In this document: positions 59,702-64,000 of the stretch, piece after piece
Position numbering within the stretch: the first letter of the stretch is position 1
How the letters are laid out: every line of letters starts with the position of its first letter
NCBI RefSeq assembly: GCF_014641595.1
Contig: NZ_BMIA01000005.1
Location: 1 to 64,000, forward strand
Length of the DNA: 64,000 nucleotides
Source of the DNA: Dyadobacter endophyticus
GTDB lineage: Bacteria; Bacteroidota; Bacteroidia; Cytophagales; Spirosomataceae
Direction of reading: 5' to 3'
The notes under the pieces: model-generated
The model's database searches: none
Told to the model about the DNA's origin: nothing
Seen by the model: only the letters and a program-made list of their open reading frames with translations
Position numbers and translations under genes: made by a program

Positions 59702-61351
59702 ATGGATATACTTGATGTACTAAAAACCAATGCCGGTTTACATCCAGACAAGCTTGCCTACGGTTACATTGGCAAAGAGGGTGAGCTGGCAGAGCAACTT
59801 CGTTATACCGAACTTCATGAGCGCGTGTTGGCTGCGTCTCACCTGCTGAGTGCCAAATTTCCCGTCAATGCAAGGGTTATCCTTTTGCTACCCGCGGAAG
59901 CTGCCTTTATATGCTCGTTCCTGGGCGCGCTCCATGCCGGCATTATTGTCGTGCCCACGCCCATCAGTTATTCCGAGCCTGGTATAAACCGTATCCTGAG
60001 CATTATGCGCGATTGTTCCGCCGCCGGGATCGTTACCAATGCTAAAACCTATAAAATGCTGTTTCAGCGCAAAAACACCGCTTCTTCGGCATTACAGGAA
60101 TATGATGCCGAATGGGTTTTCACCGACGATCTGATGGCCGCGCCGGCGACACCAGGAGCTATCCGGCGGCACAAAGAGTCAGTTGACACAGCCTATTTAC
60201 AATATACTTCCGGCTCTACAAGCCATCCCAAGGGCGTGATGATCAGCCACGTCAATCTCACAGCCAATCTGCGTGCCATCAATAACTGTTTCGGGCGCAC
60301 CGCAGACGATGCCTCGGTAACCTGGCTTCCGCATTACCATGATATGGGACTTGTTGACGGTCTTTTGTCTCCGATTTTTACCGGCGGTACGGGCTATGTG
60401 ATTTCTCCGCTGCTGTTCATCACCAAACCTGCGCTGCTGTTACAGACGATCAGCACCTACCAGGCCGGCTTTTGCGGTGGGCCGGGTTTCGGGCTCGATC
60501 ATTGTCTGGCACGCATTCCGGCAGAACAGCTGCAAGCGCTCGACCTCAGTTCGATGCGCGTGTTCTATGTGGGCGCCGAACCAATCCGGATTTCCACCCT
60601 CGAAAGATTTGCCGCCGCCACACAAGTCGCCGGATTCAAGAAAAACAGCCTCGTACCGTCCTACGGGCTAGCGGAAGCTACACTGGCCGTAAGCCTGCAT
60701 TTGAACGGCATTCCAATGACCTATCTTAAACTCAGTAATACCAAGGAAGTTGTCGCCTGCGGCCCTCCCGTGGAATTTACAGAGGTGACGATCGTAAATC
60801 CCGCGAGCCACGCGAGTCTACCGGAGGGAGAAGAAGGGGAAATATGGGTAAAGAACGATGCCATTGCCGCAGGTTACTGGGAAAAGCCCGATGCTACAAA
60901 GGCAACTTTTCGAGCTTACACCAGCGATGGTCACGGCCCATATCTGCGAACAGGGGATTTAGGGTTTCTAAACAATGGTTTACTGTTTGTTACCGGCCGC
61001 ACCAAGGAGTTGATCATCATTCGGGGGGTCAACTATTACCCACAGGATATTGAAGAGGTGGTGGGCGGAAGCCACCCGGATGTCCAGCCTAATGCCGCGG
61101 CGGCATTCTCCGTTGAAACAGAACAGGGCGAAGCATTGATGATCGTGAGTGAAGTACGTCGCGTAGCACAAACGCCGGATGATGAAAAGTCGATCAAAAA
61201 CAAAATGGCGCAGAGTGTGGGATTAGCGTTCGGCCTTATCCCTCATGAGATTCTCCTGATCCCGCCCGGTAAGCTGCCGAAGACATCAAGCGGTAAAATC
61301 CAGCGTCTCAAGGCACGCGAGCTATTTGCCAAAAAGAGCATTCTAGACTAA
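59702..61351 (+). CDS. Fatty-acyl-AMP ligase (FAAL-type adenylating enzyme)
   Basis: This has 549 residues from the ATG at 59702; the longer reading from 59654 would lie inside the preceding terminator. The adenylation core has LQYTSGSTSHPKGVMISHVN (about residues 176-195) and WLPHYHDMGLVDGLL, the FAAL hallmark. Then come GGPGFGLDHCL, PSYGLAEATLAVSL, LRTGDLGFLNNGLLFVTGRTKELIIIRGVNYYPQDIE and the terminal catalytic Lys region LPKTSSGKIQR. FAALs load fatty acids onto a carrier protein as acyl-AMP without making CoA esters. An acyl carrier protein gene follows 93 bases on. Confidence 0.92.
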   Translation: MDILDVLKTNAGLHPDKLAYGYIGKEGELAEQLRYTELHERVLAASHLLSAKFPVNARVILLLPAEAAFICSFLGALHAGIIVVPTPISYSEPGINRILSIMRDCSAAGIVTNAKTYKMLFQRKNTASSALQEYDAEWVFTDDLMAAPATPGAIRRHKESVDTAYLQYTSGSTSHPKGVMISHVNLTANLRAINNCFGRTADDASVTWLPHYHDMGLVDGLLSPIFTGGTGYVISPLLFITKPALLLQTISTYQAGFCGGPGFGLDHCLARIPAEQLQALDLSSMRVFYVGAEPIRISTLERFAAATQVAGFKKNSLVPSYGLAEATLAVSLHLNGIPMTYLKLSNTKEVVACGPPVEFTEVTIVNPASHASLPEGEEGEIWVKNDAIAAGYWEKPDATKATFRAYTSDGHGPYLRTGDLGFLNNGLLFVTGRTKELIIIRGVNYYPQDIEEVVGGSHPDVQPNAAAAFSVETEQGEALMIVSEVRRVAQTPDDEKSIKNKMAQSVGLAFGLIPHEILLIPPGKLPKTSSGKIQRLKARELFAKKSILD

Positions 61352-61444
61352 TGTCGGTTACTTAAAAAGCTGTTCACTTTCAAAAAACCTGTCTAAGTAC
61401 TATTTTCACCGTAGCATTCAGTGCTTGTTACAAACATCAACTAA

Positions 61445-61693
61445 ATGAGTAAAACATTTACCGAAATTTCCGGCTGGATAGTTGAGCGCATTGCTCACCA
61501 CGCGGAAATAGACCCCTCCGAAGTAGACCTTGACGCCGAAATCATCGATTACCGGTTGGATTCCCTGCTTATGGTAGACATCACTACCGAATTGCAGGAA
61601 TGGCTCGGCGTGGAACTAAGCCCTTCCATTTTTTGGGAAATGGGCACTATTAATGCTACTACCGAGTGGATTGTGGAAAATCAGGAAGCCTGA
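61445..61693 (+). CDS. Acyl carrier protein
   Basis: This is an 82-residue carrier protein. The phosphopantetheine attachment site is YRLDSLLMVDI with Ser40. The surrounding helices (EISGWIVERIAHHAEIDPSEVDLDAEI and LQEWLGVELSPSIFWEMGTINATTEWI) match carrier proteins of polyketide and lipid pathways more than the housekeeping AcpP, whose motif is DSLDTVEL. Next to the FAAL gene it is the obvious acceptor of the activated fatty acid. No ketosynthase or other downstream enzyme is in the window. Confidence 0.92.
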   Translation: MSKTFTEISGWIVERIAHHAEIDPSEVDLDAEIIDYRLDSLLMVDITTELQEWLGVELSPSIFWEMGTINATTEWIVENQEA

Positions 61694-61698
61694 GACGA

Positions 61699-63573
61699 TC
61701 AGGCTGTTTCTGTCTCAGCTTTGCGGTCCCAGCCGGCGAGGGCATTCAAGTGGACAGCTTCCCTATCCGCCTGCATAATCATTTCCAGCTCTTCCATATG
61801 TTCCCGCGCCGCGTGAATATATTCTTCGTCGTTCCGGATACGCGACAAGTGTTTTAACGTCCGCTCATCATGAACAAAGAACGTCTTCGCCATCCGGGTC
61901 GCCTCATGTGCGCGATGCCCGAGGAGTTTCAATGCATCCACGCCTAATCGGAGGCTTGTATCAAACGTTTCGCGGTAAATATGCATCATACCCGCGTTCA
62001 TGAGATCGTAGGCATCATTGCGGTTCGTCGAGCGCACGAGCATGTGCAGGTGAGGAAAGTGTTTTTTTACTGTTTCAATCAGTTCCAATCTTTTTTCCTC
62101 ATCACTGATCGCGATAATAATCATTTGCGCGCGGCCCGCACCGGCAATGTCCAACAGTTCATAGCGCGTAGCGTCACCATAATACACTTTCAGACCAATA
62201 CGGCGCAGGAAGTCGACATTATCACTATCATTATCAAGAACCGTCGCTTCCACACCATTGGCACGCAAAAACCGCCCCACGATATTCCCAAAATGCCCGT
62301 AACCGGCGATAATGACCGGGTTGTCCTCTTCTTCCACGTCACTCGGCCGCTGGGCCGTCTGCAAACCTGCGCTTACCAGGCAGAAACGGGTTAGTATAAA
62401 TTTCTCATTGACCATCATCGCCAACGGCGTCATAGCCATGCTGATCGCGACCACAGCCGTCATCGTGTCAGACACTTCTTTCCCCAAAACACCTTGCTGA
62501 ACCGAGAAGCTGAGCAGTACGAATGCGAATTCGCCGATTTGACTTAACCCAATGCTGAATATGAAATTCTGCGCATTGCGTACCTGGAATATCTTGCCTA
62601 AAACAAAGAGAATGGCCATTTTCAGCAACATCAGCCCGGCCACCAGTCCGATGATCAGCAGCGGTTTGGAAGTAACCAGTGAAAAATCAATGGAAGACCC
62701 TACCGAAATGAAGAACAATCCCAGAAGCAAGCCTTTGAAAGGGTCGATCGAGCTTTCGAGCTCATGGCGGTACTCACTATTGGCAAGCACCACTCCCGCC
62801 ACGAATGCCCCCAGCGCCGGACTCAGGCCTACGGAGGTCATCAGCACCGCAATGCCCACGACAAGCAGCAATGCAGTAGCAGTAAACATTTCACGGAGCC
62901 CTGTGCGAGCCATCATTCGGAAAACCGGCCTTAGCAGATATTTCCCCGTCAGCACAATCGCCGAAACCGATAGCAATACTACAATAGTCTGCTGCCAGGC
63001 GGGTAATGCGCTCACCAGCGAGCCACCGGCGCCATGCCCATCGGCCACGCCGGTATGATCGGCCAGCAACGGGAACAATGCGAGCATCGGAATGATCGCC
63101 AGATCCTGGAACAGCAGCACCGCGAAGGAACTTTGTCCCGCAATCGTTTTCAGCCAGCCTTTTTCATTCAGGGTCTGCATCACAATAGCCGTGGACGACA
63201 TCGCGATAATCATCCCCAGCGCCAACGCTTCTTTCCAGCCCACATCCAAAAGCATGGCAATACCCGCCACCAGTAGAGTCGTAACACCTACCTGCAGGCC
63301 GCCAAGTCCCGCAATATTCTTGCGCATACGCCACAGGCGCGAAGGTTCGAGTTCGAGACCGATCACAAAAAGCATCATCACCACCCCGAATTCGGCAAAG
63401 TGCATAATATCCTGGCCTTCCATCCCAATGAATTTCAAACCCGCCGGACCGATAATCACCCCGGCAACCAGATAGCCCAGTACCGACCCCAACCCCAGCC
63501 GTTTGGCAATGGGGACCATCACCACCGCCGCTGCGAGGTATATCATTGCCTGGAAAAAGAAGGATTGCTGCAT
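61699..63573 (-). CDS. Kef-type monovalent cation:proton antiporter (CPA2) with RCK domain
   Basis: This 624-residue protein has an N-terminal transport domain of about 12 helices (residues 1-385). It includes the CPA2 motifs GVIIGPAGL, VIGLELEPSRLW, MSSTAIVMQTL and SPALGAFVAGVVLANSEYRHEL. The RCK/TrkA-N domain follows (about 405-520: VIIAGYGHFGNIVGRFLRANG, VLDNDSDNVDFLRRIGLKVYYGDATR). The C-terminal tail is helical. KefB/KefC proteins export potassium under glutathione-adduct control. The oxidoreductase partner lies 13 bases upstream on the same strand, which supports the Kef reading. Confidence 0.94.
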   Translation of the reverse strand: MQQSFFFQAMIYLAAAVVMVPIAKRLGLGSVLGYLVAGVIIGPAGLKFIGMEGQDIMHFAEFGVVMMLFVIGLELEPSRLWRMRKNIAGLGGLQVGVTTLLVAGIAMLLDVGWKEALALGMIIAMSSTAIVMQTLNEKGWLKTIAGQSSFAVLLFQDLAIIPMLALFPLLADHTGVADGHGAGGSLVSALPAWQQTIVVLLSVSAIVLTGKYLLRPVFRMMARTGLREMFTATALLLVVGIAVLMTSVGLSPALGAFVAGVVLANSEYRHELESSIDPFKGLLLGLFFISVGSSIDFSLVTSKPLLIIGLVAGLMLLKMAILFVLGKIFQVRNAQNFIFSIGLSQIGEFAFVLLSFSVQQGVLGKEVSDTMTAVVAISMAMTPLAMMVNEKFILTRFCLVSAGLQTAQRPSDVEEEDNPVIIAGYGHFGNIVGRFLRANGVEATVLDNDSDNVDFLRRIGLKVYYGDATRYELLDIAGAGRAQMIIIAISDEEKRLELIETVKKHFPHLHMLVRSTNRNDAYDLMNAGMMHIYRETFDTSLRLGVDALKLLGHRAHEATRMAKTFFVHDERTLKHLSRIRNDEEYIHAAREHMEELEMIMQADREAVHLNALAGWDRKAETETA

Positions 63574-63586
63574 CGTTAAGAGTTAT

Positions 63587-64000
63587 TTAGTGTGGAAAAA
63601 GTTCGTTCAGATATTCTATTCCCGCCAGCTTCGCAGGATCAATGCGATCATTTACGAGCGCGTCCAGCAATTCGGCATATTGCTCGCCGCAGGCTTTCAG
63701 CGTATAATCTTCGATCGTGTAAGTTTCATGCACTACGAAAGGCGGCAGGTAATCCATCCGGCATAAATGGGCCGTCTGATCGAATGGCAGCAGATATTGC
63801 CCGACGGGAAAGCGGTTGTATCCAGAAGCAGAATAGGCATCGCGCCCGCCCCCGCACGACACCGCGTTGAATATCTTTTTACCCTTCAAAGCATGCCCCT
63901 TCGGCCCGTAGGCCCAGTTGTATTCCAGCACAAGATCCTGCCATTGTTTCAGGATCGGCGGGCTGCTGTACCAGTAAAAAGGATGTTGGAATATGACGAT
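63587..64000 (-). CDS. NAD(P)H oxidoreductase, KefF/KefG-like (partial)
   Basis: The C-terminal portion of a flavodoxin-fold quinone reductase; the N-terminus is beyond the right edge. Visible are IVIFQHPFYWYSSPPILKQWQDLVLEYNWAYG, the family's core strand and FMN/substrate loop, then GKKIFNAVSCGGGRDAYSASGYNRF and PLPF-like LLPFDQTAHLCRMDYLPPFVVH. It ends EYLNELFPH. It lies 13 bases upstream of the antiporter gene, which matches the kefF-kefC arrangement in which the reductase activates the transporter. Confidence 0.9.
   Translation of the reverse strand: MVIFQHPFYWYSSPPILKQWQDLVLEYNWAYGPKGHALKGKKIFNAVSCGGGRDAYSASGYNRFPVGQYLLPFDQTAHLCRMDYLPPFVVHETYTIEDYTLKACGEQYAELLDALVNDRIDPAKLAGIEYLNELFPH

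Overview
The window is a 64 kb stretch of a Bacteroidota chromosome, most likely from the Cytophagales (a Dyadobacter/Spirosomaceae-like organism; this placement is inferred from protein flavour, not searched). The signs are Bacteroidota-type promoters (TTG near -33, TAnnTTTG near -7) ahead of several genes, few Shine-Dalgarno sequences, OmpA/TonB/SusC-style outer-membrane genes, BlaI with M56/TonB_C proteins, a YpdA bacillithiol-type reductase and MbnP/MbnH. Gene density is about 90% and I see no insertion sequence, prophage or CRISPR array.

Layout. 1-422: promoter and leader of what looks like an rRNA operon running off the left edge, then tRNA-Asn with its terminator. 0.5-5.5 kb: PH-like protein, rsmG and a membrane glycosyltransferase on the minus strand; tgt and an OmpA-family protein on the plus strand. 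5.6-15.7 kb: surface-polysaccharide locus: glf, then a tightly overlapped run of tyrosine autokinase (Wzc type), neuB, neuC, neuA, a GT-B-like protein, a Wzy/WaaL-type polymerase or ligase and a glycosyltransferase. Together these make and presumably polymerise a sialic-acid-containing glycan and supply UDP-galactofuranose. 16-28.5 kb: housekeeping (TerC, dnaG, DUF4136 lipoprotein, YtxH, YCF48-like protein, ypdA, pabB/pabC, priA, pyk, Uma2). 28.5-32.5 kb: BlaI-type repressor with two tandem operators in its promoter, followed by two M56 peptidases fused to TonB_C and other outer-membrane-type domains. 32.5-36.8 kb: Gfo/Idh/MocA oxidoreductase, exbB/exbD, a second Uma2, and a DUF6452/DUF6048-like envelope pair.

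36.8-44.1 kb: the most system-like accessory block. MbnP and the dihaem MbnH are flanked on both sides by paralogous small membrane-anchored proteins with a CDGKCYLAK motif, followed by a TonB-dependent receptor, a PepSY membrane protein and a small membrane protein. It reads as a metal (copper or iron) acquisition locus. 44.3-59 kb: mechanosensitive channel, ffh, a phosphodiesterase, a solitary nuoN, TraB/GumN, an M28 peptidase, a frameshifted DUF4160 next to DUF2442, typA, glutamate dehydrogenase, a PhoR-like histidine kinase and a Dabb protein. 59.1-59.3 kb: a gene-free segment with three DnaA boxes, each abutting a TTGTTAACAA decamer, is a candidate replication origin. 59.3-64 kb: Tyr/Arg-rich small lipoprotein, fatty-acyl-AMP ligase with its own acyl carrier protein, and a Kef-type antiporter with its NAD(P)H oxidoreductase partner, which is cut by the right edge.
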